From contig JAREIK010018567.1 of NCBI GenBank assembly GCA_029783825.1, positions 62,001-126,000 on the forward strand: a DNA stretch of 64,000 nucleotides, written 5' to 3'. The translations under genes were made by a program, and so were the position numbers. Under the pieces are notes generated by a model that did not search any database, was not told the origin of the DNA, and saw only the letters and a list, made by a program, of their open reading frames with translations. How positions within the stretch are numbered: position 1 is the stretch's first letter; each line of letters starts with the position of its first letter. This document shows, in pieces, positions 1 to 15,300 of the stretch. This stretch comes from Sapria himalayana. Its lineage: Eukaryota; Streptophyta; Magnoliopsida; Malpighiales; Rafflesiaceae.

Positions 1-3000
1 AACATTTTTATTGATAAATATTCTAATAATGTTAAAAAAATAAATTAATAATCTATTATTAATAAGTTAGATATCAATTAAAATGTAATTACAAAACCTA
101 AAATGATTCAGAACAAAGCAAAATATATTACAATATAATATTTTTTTGTTTTAAATTTTTTTCTTTTTTATTAAGTTTATCTATATTTTTTAGTTGAAAA
201 ATAATTTATTTAAATTATATTTTTATAACTTATAATTTATTTTGTAATTAATATCTATATAAAAATAAACAAATAAATAATTAAAATGAATATTTAAAAT
301 TATTATGAAAAAAATAACAATGAGATTTATTATTTATTATTTAGGATATACATCTTTAAAAAATTTATCTATTTAGGGCCTTCAAGATTTAGAAGTTATT
401 GATTTAAGTATTTAGGCATTTAATGTTTTATAGGTTTTTATCAAACAAATAAATAACAAAAAATTAATTTTTTATATTTTTTCAAATTTTCAAAGGTTAT
501 AACATTTGAAAATATAATAATTTTAAATTTTTTTAAAAATGTAAATACAATATTTATTAATAATAAATATTATAACTATATATAATATAAACTAAATATA
601 AATAATTTTATTGATAGATATTATATCAATTATCAAAAAATAAATTAATAAACTATTATTAAAATGATAGATATAAATTAAAATATAATTAAAAAACCTA
701 ATATGATTCAAAATCAAAGTAAAATTTATTACTAAATAATAATTTTTTTTTAGTTTTTGCATCATTTTATAACCTTATATGTTTTTTTTATGAAAAATAT
801 TTTATTTAAATTATATTTGTATCACTCATAAGTTATTTTATAATTAATAATTCTATAAATTATTTAAATTATATTTAAGGTTTATGAGTTTAAATATTTA
901 AGTATTAGGGGCTTCGAAGTTTAGGAGTTTAGATATTTATGTAATTAGGCATTTAATGGTTTATAAGGTTTATTTAAACAATGATATAACAAAAATTTTT
1001 TTTTGAATTTTTTCACATTTTCGAAGGTTATAAACTTTAAAAATATAACACTTTTTAAATTTTTTTTATATGTGAATACTATATTTAGTTATAATAATCT
1101 TAATAATTATATATCATGTAAATTCAATATAAACAATTATATTGAAATATATTATATTAATGATCAAAAAATAAATTAATTAACTATTATTAATAAAATA
1201 AATATTATTTTAAATATATTTGCAAAACCTAATTTTATTCAAAATTAAAGTAAAATATATTATAAAATAATATTTTCTTTGATGTTTTGCTTCTTTGTAT
1301 AAGTTTATATTTTTTGTTATTAAAAGTAAATTATTTAAATTATATTTGTCTTCCTCTTAATTTATTTTTAATTTATAATTCTATAAAAATAAACTAAGAA
1401 ATAATTAAAATAAATATTTAAAATTATAATTAATACAAATAAAATAGAGATTTATAATTTTTTATTCAGGATATACTAGTTTAATGGTTTAAGTATTTAG
1501 GTGTTTTGGGGTTTAGTGATTTAAGTATTTAGGCCTTTAGTGATTTATAGTTTTTATTTAAAGAATGAAAAAATAATAAATTAAATTTTTTGATTTTTTT
1601 TTATTTTTGAAGGTTATAACCTTTGAAATTATAATAATTTCTAATTTTTTTTAAATGTGAATATAATATTCAGTAATAATAATATTAATATTTATTTATA
1701 ATGTAAACTCAATATAAATAATTTTATTAATGGATATTATAATAATGATCAATAAAAAATTAATAAACAATTATTAATAAGAATTATATAAATTAAAATT
1801 TAACTACAAAATCTAAAATAATTCAAAATAAAAATAAAATATATTACTAAATAATAAATTTTTGTTTTTAAAATGTTGCCGCTTTTTATAATGATTTATA
1901 TTCTTTTTGATGAAAAATAAATTATTTAATTTAGATCTGTCTCACTAATAATTTATTTTGTAATTAATATTTCTATAAAAATAAACTGATAAAAAATTAA
2001 AATATTAATTTAAAATTATACTTAATAAAAATTAAATTGAGATTTATGATTTTTTATTAATGTACACCTGTTTAATAGTTTAAGTATTTAAAGTTTTTTT
2101 TGTTTAGGAGTTTAGCAATTTATGTTTTTAGGCATTTAGTTGTTTATAGCTTTTATTAAACAATAAAATAACAAAAAAAATTGTAATATTTTCTCATTTT
2201 CATAGATTATATCCTTTGAAAATATAATAATATTTAAAATTTTATGAAATGTGAATACAATATTTCGTATAATAATATTAATAAATATATATCATATAAA
2301 TTCAATATAAACAATTTTATTTATAGATAATATAATAATGATCAAATTTTAATTAATAAACTATTAATAAAAAGATTGATATTAATTAAAAAATATTTAC
2401 AAAACCCAAATTGATTCAAAATTAAAGTAAAATATATTACTGGATAATAATTTTTAATTTTTATATTTTTACTTCTTTTATAAGCATATATTTTTTTGAT
2501 TAAAAATAAATTAATTAAAATATATATGTCACTCTCATAATTTAATTTGTAGTAAATATTTCTATAAAAATAAACAAATAAATAATTAAAATTAATTTTT
2601 AAAATTATAATAAATAGAAATAAAAATTAGATTTATTTATTATTAAGTAGTATATAGTGGTTTAATGGTTTATGTATTTAGGCATTATGAGGTTTAGGAG
2701 TTTACTGATTTTACCGTGTATGCATTTAGTGGTTTATAGTTATTTTTATATATCATATAAATTAAATATACATATTTTTATTGATACATATTCTAAAAAT
2801 GATCAAAAAATAAATTAATAATCTATTATTAATAAGTTAGGTATCAATTAAAATATAATTACAAAACCTAAAATGATTCAAAAACAAAGTAAAATATATT
2901 ACTATATAATAATTTTTTGTTTTTAATTTTCTTCTTCTTTTAATAAGTTTAACTATATTTTTTTGTTAAAAAATAATTTATATAACTTATATTTGTATAA

Positions 3001-5900
3001 CTTATAATTTATTTTGTAATTGATATTTTATAAAAATAAACAAATAAATAATTAAAATGAATATTTAAAATTATAATGAAAAAATAAAAATGAGATTTTT
3101 TATTTATTATTTATTATTTAGGATATACCTGTTTAAAAAATTTATATATTTAGGGTTTTCGAGATTGAGAAGTTATTGATTTATGTATTTAGACATTTAA
3201 TGGTTTATAGCTTTTCTTTAAACAATGAAATAACAAAAAATTTATTTTTTATATTTTTTCAAATTTTCAAATGTCATAACATTTGAAAATATAATAATTT
3301 TAAAATTTTTTAAAAATGTGAATACAATATTTAGTAATAATAATAATTATCACTATATATAATATAAAATAAATATAACCAATTTTATTGATAATATTAT
3401 ATCAATTATCAAAAAATAAATTAATAAACTATTATTAATATGATAGATATATTTAAAATATAATTAAAAAACCTAAAATGATTCGAAATCAATGTAAAAT
3501 TTATTACTAAAAAATATTTTTTTTTAGTTTTTGATTCATTTTATATGCTTATATATTTTTTTGTTGAAAAATATATTTTTAAATTACATTTTGTCACTCA
3601 AAATTTATTTTGTAATTTATATTTCTATAAATTATTTAAATTATATTTAAGGTTTACGAGATTAAAGGTTTAGGTATTTAGGGGCTTCGGGGTTTAGGAG
3701 TTTAGAGATTTATGTATCTAAACATTTAATGGTTTATAAGTTTTATTTAAACAATGATATAACAAAAAATTTATTTTTGTTATTTTTTCTCATTTTTGAA
3801 GATTTCTAACCTTTGAAAATAGTTCAATTTTTAAATTTTTTATATATGTGAATACTATATTTAGTTATGATAATCTTTATAATTATATATCATGTTAAAT
3901 ATAAACAATTATATTGAATTATTAATGATCAAAAAATATATTTGCAAATAAAATATATCATGTTAATTCAAAAAATATTGATAGTTATTATTTTAATGAT
4001 TATAAAATAAATTAATAAACTATTATTAATAAGATAGATATTTTTTAAAATATATTTACAAAACTTAAATTTATTTAAAAACAAAGTAAAATATAATACT
4101 AAATATTTATTTTTTTGATGTTTTGCTTCTTTTTATAAGTTTATATTTTTTGTTATTAAAATTAAATTATTTAAATTATATGTCTTCCACATAATTTATT
4201 TTTAATTTATAATTTTATAAAAATAAACTAATAAATATTTAAAATGAATATTCAAAATAATAATGAATACAAATAAAATTGAGATTTATTATTTATTATA
4301 TAGGATATACTAGTTTAATGGTTTAAGTATTTAGGTGTTTTGGGGTTTAGTGATTTAAGTGTTTAGGACTTTAGTGATTTATAGTTTTTTTTTTAAGAAT
4401 GAAAGAACAAAAAATTTAATTTTTTGATTTTTTTTTTAATTTTTGAAGGTTGTAACCTTTGAAAATATAATAATTTTTAATTTTTTTAAATGTTAATATA
4501 ATATTTCGGTATAATATTCTTAATAATTATATATAATGTATACTCAATATAAATAATTTTATTAATAGATATTATAATAATGATAAATAAAAAATTAATA
4601 AACTATTATTACTAAAAATGATATAAATTAAAATATAATTCCAAAAACTAAAATGATTCAAAATCAAAATAAAATATATTACAAAATAATAAATTTTTGT
4701 TTTTAAAATTTTGCCTCTTTTTATAAGCCTATATATTTTTATTGTTAAAAATAAATTATTTAAAATAGATCTCTCTCACTAATAATTTATATTGTAATTA
4801 ATTTTTCTATAAATATAAACGGATAAATAATTAAAATACAAATTTAAAATTACACTTAATAAAAATTAAAATGAGATTTATGATTTATTATTAATGTATA
4901 CCAGTTTAATAGTTTAACTATTTAGATGTTTTGTCGTTTAGGAGCTTAGCGATTTATGTTTTTAGGCATTTAGTGGTTTATAGGTTTTATTTAAACAATA
5001 AAATAACAAAAAAAATTCGTAATTTTTTGTCATTTTCATAGGTTTTAACCTTTGAAAATATAATAATATTTAAAATTATTTGAAATGTGAATATAATATT
5101 TAGTTATAAAAATTTTAATAATTATATATCATATAAATTCAATATAAACAATTTTATTGATAGATATTATAATAATGATCAAAAATTAAATTAATAAACT
5201 ATTCATAATAAAATAGATATTAATTAAACATATTTACAAAACCCAAATTAATTCAAAATTAAAGTAAAATATATTACTGGATAATAATTTTTAATTTTTA
5301 AAATTTTACTTCTTTTATAAGCGTATATATTTTTTTTTGATTAAAAATAAATTATTTAATTTATATTTGTCGCATCATAATTTATTTTTGTAATAAATAT
5401 TTCTATAAAATTAACTTATAAATAATTAGAATGAATATTTAAAATAATAATAAATTGAAATAAAAACTAGATTTCTTAATTATTAAGTAATATATAGCAG
5501 TTTAATGGTTTATGTATTTAGGCATTACGGGCCTTAGGAGTTTACTGATTTTACTCTGTATGCATTTAGTGGTTTTCAATATTTAGTTATAATAATCATT
5601 CTATTTTTTATATCATATAAAATAAATATAAACAATATTATATATAAATATTCTAAAAATGATCAAAAAATAAATTAATATTCTATTATTAATAAGATAG
5701 ATATCAATTAAAATATAATAAAGAAATTTAAAGCGATTCAGAAGAAATCAAAATATATTACTATATAATAATTTGTTGTTTTGAATTTTTTTTTCTTTTA
5801 AAAAGATTATCCATATTTTTTTGTTGAAAATTAATTTATATAAATTATATTTGCCTAACTCATAATAAATTTTTTTATTAATATTTATATAAAAATAAAC
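1..5900 (+). repeat. Two consecutive copies of a five-monomer (A-B-C-D-E) higher-order repeat
   Basis: Copy 1 runs from the window edge to about 2.75 kb and copy 2 from about 2.75 to 5.6 kb; a third begins near 5.6 kb and diverges after about 7.5 kb. Type-specific marks repeat in the same order. A has TTTAGGGTTTTCGAG. B has ATATTTAAGGTTTACGAG and lacks the GAGATTTAT stretch. C has GTGTTTTGGGGTTTAGTG. D has a shortened spacer and TTAATAAAAATTAAA. E has TAGGCATTACGGG and TGTATGCATTTAG. The same order is found reversed at about 18.7-22.2 kb and 40.1-43.6 kb. The phase of the unit is arbitrary. Confidence 0.75.
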
Positions 5901-8900
5901 AAATAAATAATTAAAATGAATATTTAAAATTATAATGAAAAAAACAATATTGAGATTTATTCTTTATTATTTTGGGTTTACCAGTCTAATTTAAATAATA
6001 TCTATCTCACTAATGATTTATGTTTTTATGCATTTAGTGGTTTATAGGTTTTATTTATACAATGAAATAACCAAAAAAATTATTTTTAATATTTTTTCAC
6101 ATTTTCAAAGGTTATAACCTTTGACAATATAATATTTTTAAAATTTTTTAAAAACGTGAATACAATATTTACTAATAATAATCATTATAATATATAATAT
6201 AAACTAAATATAAACAATTTTATTGATAGATATGATATCAATTATCAAAAAATAAATTAATATGCTATTTTTAATATTATAGATATAAATTAAAATATAA
6301 TTGCAAAACCTAAAAATATTCAAAATGCAAGTAAAATTTATTACTAAATAATAATTTTTTTTAGTTTTTGCTTCTTTTTATAAGCTTATATTTTTTTTGA
6401 TGAAAAATAAATTATTTAAATTATATTTGTATCACTCATAATTTATTTTGTAATTAATATTTTAATTAATTATTTAAATTATATTTAAGGTTTACGAGTT
6501 TAGAGGTTTAAGTGTTTAGGCATTTAGTGGTTTATAAGATTTATTTAAACAATGATATGAAAAAAATTTATTTTTATTATTTTTTTAATTTTTGAAGATT
6601 ATAACCTTTGAAAATCTAATAATTTTTAAATTTTTTTCAAATGTAAATATAATATTTAGTTATAATAATCTTAATAATTATAATTCATTTAAATTCAATA
6701 TAAATAATTACATTGCTAGATTTTATAATAATGATCGAAAAAAATTTAATAAACTATTATTAATAAGATAGATATTATTTAAAATATATTTGCAAAATCT
6801 AAATTTATTCAAAATCAATGTAAAATATATTACTTAATAATAATTTTTTTAATGTTTTGCTTTTTTTATAACTTTATATTTTTGTTTTATAAATAAATAT
6901 ATTTAACTTAATTTGTCTTACTCATTATTTATTTTGTAATTTATAATTCTATAATAATAAACTAATAAATAAATAAAATTATTATTTAAAATTATAACGA
7001 ATACAAATAAAATTGCGATTTATTATTTATTATCCAGGATATACCGATTTAATGGTTTAAGTATTTAGGTGTTTTTGGGTTTAGGAGTTTAGTGATTTAA
7101 GTATTTAGGCCTTTAGTGATTTATAGTTATTATCCAAAGAATTAAAAAACAAAAAAATTAATTTATTGAATTTTTTTAATTTTTGAAGGTTGTAACCTTT
7201 GAAAATATAATAATTTTAAATTTTTTTAAATGTGAATATAATATTTAGTTATATAAATCTTAAAAATTATATATAAAGTAAACTAAATATAAATAATTTT
7301 ATTAATAGATATTATAATAATGATCAATAAATAAATTAATAAACTAGTATTAATAAGAATGATATAAATTAAAATATAATTGTAGAATCTAAAATGATTC
7401 AAAATCAAAATAAGATATATTACTAAATAATAATTTTATATTTTAAAAATTTGCCTCATTTTATAAGCATATATATTTTTTTGATGAAAAATAAATTATT
7501 TAAATTATATCTATTTCACTAATAAATTATTTTGTAATTAATATTTCTATAAAAATAAATTGATAAATAATTAAAATGAATATTTAAAATTATAATGAAT
7601 ACTAATAAAAAGAGATTTATGATTTATTATTTATGGTATACCTATTTAATGGATTAAGTTTTTGTGGTTTTGGGCTTAAAGAGTTTATTGATTTATATGT
7701 TTGCACATTTAGGTGTTTATAGGTTTTATTTAATCAATGAAATAACAAAAAAAATGTATTTTTATTAATTTTCGTGATTTTCAAAGGTTATAACCTTTGA
7801 AAATATAATAATTTTTTAATAATTATAAAATAAGAATACAATACTCACTTATAATAATCTTAATAATTATATTTGATTTAAATTCAATATAAAAAATTTT
7901 AATATATATTATTTTGATGATCAAAAAATATATTAATAATCTATTATTAATAAGATAGATATTAATTAAAATATATTTGCAGAACCCAAAATAATTAAAA
8001 ATCAAAGTAAATTATATTGCTAAATAAAATTTTTAATTTTTTAAATTTTGTTTATTTTTATAAGCTTATATTTTTTTTCATAAAAAATAATTTATTTAAA
8101 TTATATAAATCTCACTCATTATTTATTTTCTAATTAATATTTCTATTAAAATAAACAAAAAAAAATTAAAATGAATATTTAAAATTATAATGAAAACAAA
8201 TAAAAATGGGATTTATTATTTATTATTTAGGTTATATAGGTTTAACGATTTATGTTTTTAGGGGGTTTTGAGGTTTAATGAGTATAGATTTAATTGTTTA
8301 GGCATTTAGTGGGTTATAAGTTTTATTTAAATAATAAAAAAATTATTTTTGTGATTATTTATCATTTTTGAAGGTTATAACCTTTGTAAATATAATAATT
8401 TTTAAATTTTTTTAAAATCTAAATATAATATTTAGTTATAATAATCTTAATAATTATAAGATATTTAAATTCAATATAAGTAATTTATTGTTAGATATTA
8501 TAAAATTGATCAAATAATAAATTAATAAACTATTCTTAATAAGATTGATAGCAATTAAAATATAATTGCAAAACATATATATAATGATTCAAAATCAAAG
8601 TAAAATATATTACTAAATAATAATTTTTTGTTTTTAAATTTGTACTTCTTTTTATAAGATTATATATTTTTTTTGATTAAAAATAAATTATTAAAATTAT
8701 AGTTGTCTCGCTCATTATTTATTTTGTAATTAATATATCTATAAAAAATAAACTAATAAATAATTAAAATGAATATTTAAAATTATAATGAATACAAATT
8801 AAAATGAGATTTATGATTTATTATATGTGGTATAGTGGTTTAATTGTTTGATTATTTAGGAGTTTTTTCATTTAAGAGTTTATCAATTTATGTTTTAGGT

Positions 8901-9335
8901 CTTTAGTGGTTTATAGGTTTTATTTATATAATAAAAATAAAAAAATTTGTTTTTTGATTTTTTCTGATTTTCAATGGTTATAACCTTTAAAAATAACATA
9001 ATTTTTAAAATTTTTTGAAATGCGAATTCTATGTATAATTATATTAATCTTACTAATTATATATCATATAAATTCAATATAAACAATTTTAATAATAGAT
9101 ATTATAATAATGATCAAAAATTAAATTAATAAACTATTATTAATAATATAAATATTAATTATAATATATTTACTTAACACAAAATGATACAAAATCAAAT
9201 CAAAATATATTACTAAATTATAATATTTAATTTTTAAATTTGTTCTTCTTTTTATAAAGTTATATTTTTTGATTAAAAATAAATTATTTAAATAATATCT
9301 GTCTTACTCGAAATTTATTTTGTAATTAATTTTGC
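1..9335 (+). repeat. AT-rich satellite array, forward orientation, with 2.8-kb higher-order repeat
   Basis: Tandem monomers of about 590-600 bp run through this block with the TTTAGG-like strand on +. Each carries the same ordered marks: a telomere-like tract, an AAGGTTATAACCTTT-type palindrome, an AATGATCAAAA box, TAATAAACTATTATTAATAAGATAG, an AAAATGATTCAAAATCAAAG-like box, and an AAAATTATAATGAA..GAGATTTAT end. Monomer types recur in the order A, B, C, D, E at about 300, 860, 1430, 2020 and 2610. They recur at about 3075, 3630, 4260, 4850 and 5450, and begin again at about 5930, giving a unit of roughly 2.8 kb. No gene is seen; short ORFs here are satellite translations. The strand given is only the satellite reading direction. 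Confidence 0.9.
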
Positions 9336-12300
9336 TATTATATAATTTTAAATATTCATTTTAATTATTTATTAGTTTATTTTTTTTCGAAATATTATTT
9401 GCAAAATAAATAAAGAGTGAAACAAATGTAATTTTAATAATTTATTTTTAATCAAAAAATAAATATAAGCTTATAAAAAGAAGTAAAAATTTAAAAACAA
9501 AAAATTATCATTTAGTAATATATTTTACTTTGATTTTGTAACATTATAGGTTTTGCATTTATATTTTAATTGCTATCAATCTTAGTAATAATAGTTAATT
9601 AATTTATTTTTGATCATTATTATAATATCTATCAATAAAATTACTTATATTGAATTTAAATGTTTTATAATTATTAAGATTATTATAACTAAATATTATT
9701 GCTTAGCTTCTGAATCATTTTAATATTTGTAATTATATTTTAAATGATATATATCTTATTAATAATAAATTATAAATTTATTTTTTGATCATTATTAGAA
9801 TATTTATCAATAAAAATGTTTATATTGAAATTATATGATATATAAATATAATGATTATTTTGACTAAATATTATATTCACCTTTGAAAAAAATTTTACAT
9901 TATTAAATTTTCAAAGGTTATATCCTTAGAAAATGTGAAAAAATAAAAAAATATTTTTATATTATTTCATTGTTTAAATTAAACCTATACACCACTAAAT
10001 GCCTAAACACTTAAATCACTAAACTACAAAATCCCGATACCCCTATATAGATAATCTGTTTAACCGGTATACACTAAATAATAATTAATAAATCTCATTT
10101 TTATTTATTTTCATTATAATTTAAAAAAATCATTTTGATTTTTAGTTTTTTATTTGTATATCTGTATTAATTATAAAATAAATTATGAGTTAAAAGTATA
10201 ATTTATAAAAATTATTATTCATCAAAAAATAGATAAGCTTAATAAAAGAATAAAAATTTAAAAACAAATAATTATTATTTAGCAATATATTTTGCTTTGC
10301 TTTTGAATCATTTTAGGTTTTCATATTATATTTTAAGAAATATCAATCTTATTCATAATAGATTTTTAATTTATTTTTTGATAATTATTAGAATATCTAT
10401 CAATAAAATTGTTTATATTGAATTTATATGATATATAATAATTATTATTATTATAAAAAAATATTGTATTAACTTTTGAAAAAAATTTAAAAATTATTAT
10501 ATTTTCATAAGTTATAACCTTAAAAAATGAGAAAAAATAATAAATATAAATTTTTTATTATTTCATTTATTAAATAAAACCTATAGATCATTAAATGATT
10601 ACTTACTTAAATCAGTAAGATCATAAACCCCGAAACCCCTAAATACAGAAACCTTTTAATAGTTATATTCTACTTATTAAATAATAAATCTAATTTATAT
10701 TTCTATATATTATAATTTTAAATATTCATTTTAATTATTTATAGTTTAATTTTTTAGAAAGATTAATTCAAAATAAATTTCAATTGAGACAAATAATATT
10801 TAAATAATTTATATTTAATCAAAAAAATATATAAACTTTAAAAAAGAAGGTAAAATTTAAAAATTAAATATTATTATTTAGTAATATATTTTGATTTGAT
10901 TTTGAATCATTTTGTGTTATGTAAATATATTTTAATTAATATTTATATTTTTAATAATAATTTGTTAATTTAATTTTTGATCATTATTATAATATATATC
11001 ATTAAAATTTATTATATTTAATTTATAAGATATATAATTAGTAAGATTAATATAATTATACATGGTATTCACATTTCAAAAAATTTTAAATATTATTTTG
11101 TTTGCAAAGATTAATACCTTTGAAAATTAGAAAAAATCAAAAAAAATTATTTTTATTTTTATTATACAAATAAAACCTATAAACCACTAAATGCCTAAAA
11201 ACATAAATTTCAAAACTTATAAACGACAAAACTCATAAATAATTTAACCATTAAACTGGTATACTATATATAATAAATAATAAATCTCATTTTTATTAGT
11301 ATTCATTATAATTTTAAACATACATATTAATTATTTATTAGTTTATTTTTATAGAAATATAAATTAAAATTATTAGTGAGACAAATATAATTTAAAAAAT
11401 TTATTTTTCATCAAAAAAGATAAACGCATATAAATGGATACAAAAATTTAAAAATTTAAAATTAATATTTAGTAAAATATTTCACTTTGATTTTGAATCA
11501 TTTTAGGTTTAGCAAATATATTTTAAATAATATTTATCTTATTAATAATTGTTTATTATTTTTTTATGATCATTATTATAATATATACCAATAAAATAAT
11601 TTATATTAAATTTATATGATATTTAATTATTATGATTATTAACTTCATATTGTATTCACTTTTCAAAAAAAAATTAAAAATTATTATATTTTCAAAGGTT
11701 ATAACCTTCAAAATTGAGAAAAAATAACAAAAATACTTTTTTTTTATTTTATTTTTTAAATAAAACACATAAACCACTAAATGACTAAATACTAAAATGA
11801 CTAAACTCCTAATCCCCGAAATTCATAAATACTCAAAACATTAAATTAGTATAGTCAAAAAAATAAATCATAATTCTCATTTTTATTAGTATTCATTATA
11901 ATTTTAAATATTCATTTTAATTATTTATCAGTATATTTTTTAGAAATATTAATTACAAAATAAATTATTAGTGAGACAGTTATAATTTAAATAATTTATT
12001 TTTTATCAAAAAAAATATATATGCTTATAAAAAGAGGCAAAATTTTTAAAAAAAGTTATTTTTTATTAATATATCATATTTTGATTTCGAATCATTTTAG
12101 ATTTTACAATTATATTTTAATTTACATCATTCTTATTAATACTAGTTTATTAATTAATTTATTAAACATTATTATAATATTTATTAATAAAAATATTTAT
12201 ATTTAGTTTATGTTATATAAAATTATTAAGATTATTATAACTAAATATTATATTCACATTTAAAAAAAATTAAAAATTATTATATTTTCAAAGCGTATAA

Positions 12301-15300
12301 CCTTGCAAAAATTAAAAAAAATCAAAAAATTAAATTTTTTGTTTTTTCATTCTTTAAATAAAAACTATAAATCACTAAAGGACTAAACATTTAAATCACA
12401 AAACTACTAAACCACAAAACACCTAAATACTTAAACCATTAATCCGGTATATCCTGTATAATAAATAATAAATCTCAATTTTATTTGTATTCATTATAAT
12501 TTAAATATTCATTTTAATTATTTATTAGTTAATTATTATAGAATTATAAATTAAAAAATAAATTATGAGTAAGACAAATATAATTTAAATAATTTATTTT
12601 TAAAAATAAAAATATAAATTTATAAAAAAGCAAAACATTAAAAAAATTATTATTTAGTAATATATTTTACTTTGATTTTGAATAAATTTAGATTTTGCAA
12701 ATATATTTTAAATAATATCTATCTTATTAATAATAGTTTATTAAATTTTTTTGATCATTATTATAATATCTAGCAATATAATTATTTATATTGAATTTAA
12801 ATGACTTATAATTATTAAGATTATATAACTTAATATTATATTTACATTTGAAAAAATTTAAAAATTATTATATTTTCAAATGTTATAACCTTTGAAAATA
12901 TGAAAAAATATCAAAAATAATTTTTTTGTTATTTTATTGTTTAAATAAAACCTATAAACCACTAAATTCCTAAAAACATAAATTGCTAAATTTTTAAACA
13001 ACAAAACCTCTAAATACTTAAACCATTAAACAGGTGTACATTATTAAAAAATCATAAATCTCAATTTAATTTTTATTAAGTATAATTTTAAATTTTTATT
13101 TTAATTATTTATCAGTTTATTTTTATAGAAATATTAATTACAAAATAAATTATTAGTGAGACAAATATAACTTAAATTAAACAGGTATACCCTAAATAAT
13201 AAATAATAAATCTCATTTTTTTTCATTATAATTTTAAATATTCATTTTAATTATTAATTTTTTATTTTTATATAAATAATAATTAAAAAATAAATTATGA
13301 GTTAGACAAATATAATTTATGTAAATTATTTTTATTCAAAAAAATATAGATAAACTTTTTAAAATAAAAAAAAATTCAAAACAAAAAATTTTTATATAGT
13401 AATATATTTCGATTTGCTTATGAATCATTTTATGCTTTGTAATTATATATTAATTGATATCTATCTTATGAATTATATTTTTATTAAATTATTTTTTGAT
13501 AATTATTAGAATATTTATGACAAATTATTTATATTGAATTTATATGATATATAAATATAATGATTATTATAACTAAATACATAAACCATTAAACTACTAT
13601 ATAATACATAATAATTAATAAATCTAATTTTAATTTCTATTTATTATAGTTTTAAATATTCATTTTAATTATTTATTAGTTTATTTTTATTGAAATATTT
13701 ATTATAAAATAAATTATGAGTGCGACAAATATAATTTAAATAATTTATTTTTAATGAAAAAAAAATATACCCTTATAAATGAAGTAAAAATTTAAAAATT
13801 AAAAATTATTATCCAGTAATATATTTTACTTTAATTTTGAATCAATTTGGGTTTTCTAAATATTTTTTAATTAATATTTATCTTATTTTTAATAGTTTAT
13901 TAATTTAATTTTTGATCATTATTATAATATCTATTAATAAAATTATTTATATTGAATTTATATCATATATAATTACTAATATTATTATAACTAAATATTG
14001 AATTCACATTTCAAAAAATTTTAAATATTATTATATTTTCAAAGGTTATAACCTATGAAAATGAGAAAAAATAACAAAATTTTTTTTTGTGATTTTATTG
14101 ATTAAATAAAAACTATAAACCACTAAATGCCGAAAAAACCTAAATCGCTAAACTCCTAAAAGACAAAACCTCTATATACACAAACCATTAAACTAACATA
14201 CATTAATAATAAATCTTAAATATCATTTTAATTTTTATTTAGTATAATTTTAAATTTTTATTTTAATTAATTTTAAGTTTATTTTTATAGAAATATTAAA
14301 TACAAATAAATTATTAGTAAGACAGATCTAATTTAAATTAGACCAGCATACCCTAAATAATAAATAATAAATATCATTTTTTAATTATAATTTTAAATAT
14401 TCATTTTAATTATTTATTTGTTTATTTTTATATAAATATTAATTACAAAATAATTTATGAGATACACAAATATAATTTATATAAATTATTTTTAATCAAA
14501 AAATTATTGATAAACTTTTTTAAAGAAAAAAAAATTTCAAAACAAAAAATTATTGTATAGCAATATATTTTGCTTTCCTTCTGAATCATTTTAGGTTCTG
14601 TAATTATATTTTAATTGATATATATCTTATTAATAATAAATTAATAAGTTATTTTTTCATCATTATTAGAATATTTATCAATAAAAATGTTTATATTTAA
14701 TTTATATGATATATAAATATAATGATTATTATAACTAAATATTGTATCCACTTTTGAAAAAATTTTAAAAATTATTATATTTTCAAAGGTTATAACCTTT
14801 TAAACTATGGAAAAATAAAAAAAATATATTTTTTTGTTATTCTATTGTTTAAATAAAACATATACACCACTAAATGCCTAAACATTTAGTTCACTAAACT
14901 ACAAAATCCTGATACTCTATATAGATAATCCTTTAAATCAGTATACCCTACATAATAATTAATAAATTTCATTTTTATTTATTTTCATTATAATTCAAAA
15001 AATTCATTTTGATTGTTTAGTTTTTTATTTTTATATATGTATTAATTATAAAATAAATTATGAGTTAAAAATATAATTTATAAAAATTATTTTTCATCAA
15101 AAAATTGATAAGATTATAAAAAGAATACAAATTTAAAAACAAATTATAATTATTTAGTAATATATTTTGCTTTGATTTTGAATCATTTTAGGTTTTGATA
15201 TTATATTTTAAGTAATATCAATCTTATTCATAATAGATTTTTAATCTATTTTGTGATACTTATTAGAATATCTATCAATAAAATTATTTATTTTGAATTT

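Noticed and set aside
7823..8005. Short ORFs of 60-80 codons rich in Ile, Asn, Tyr and Phe, recurring at 7823, 12021, 16612, 26198, 32522, 33707, 34819, 43870 and elsewhere with similar peptides
   Set aside because: They are the same satellite segment read in the same frame in many monomers. Length and sequence vary with random stops and there is no start-codon context; similarity reflects DNA repeat identity and not protein conservation.
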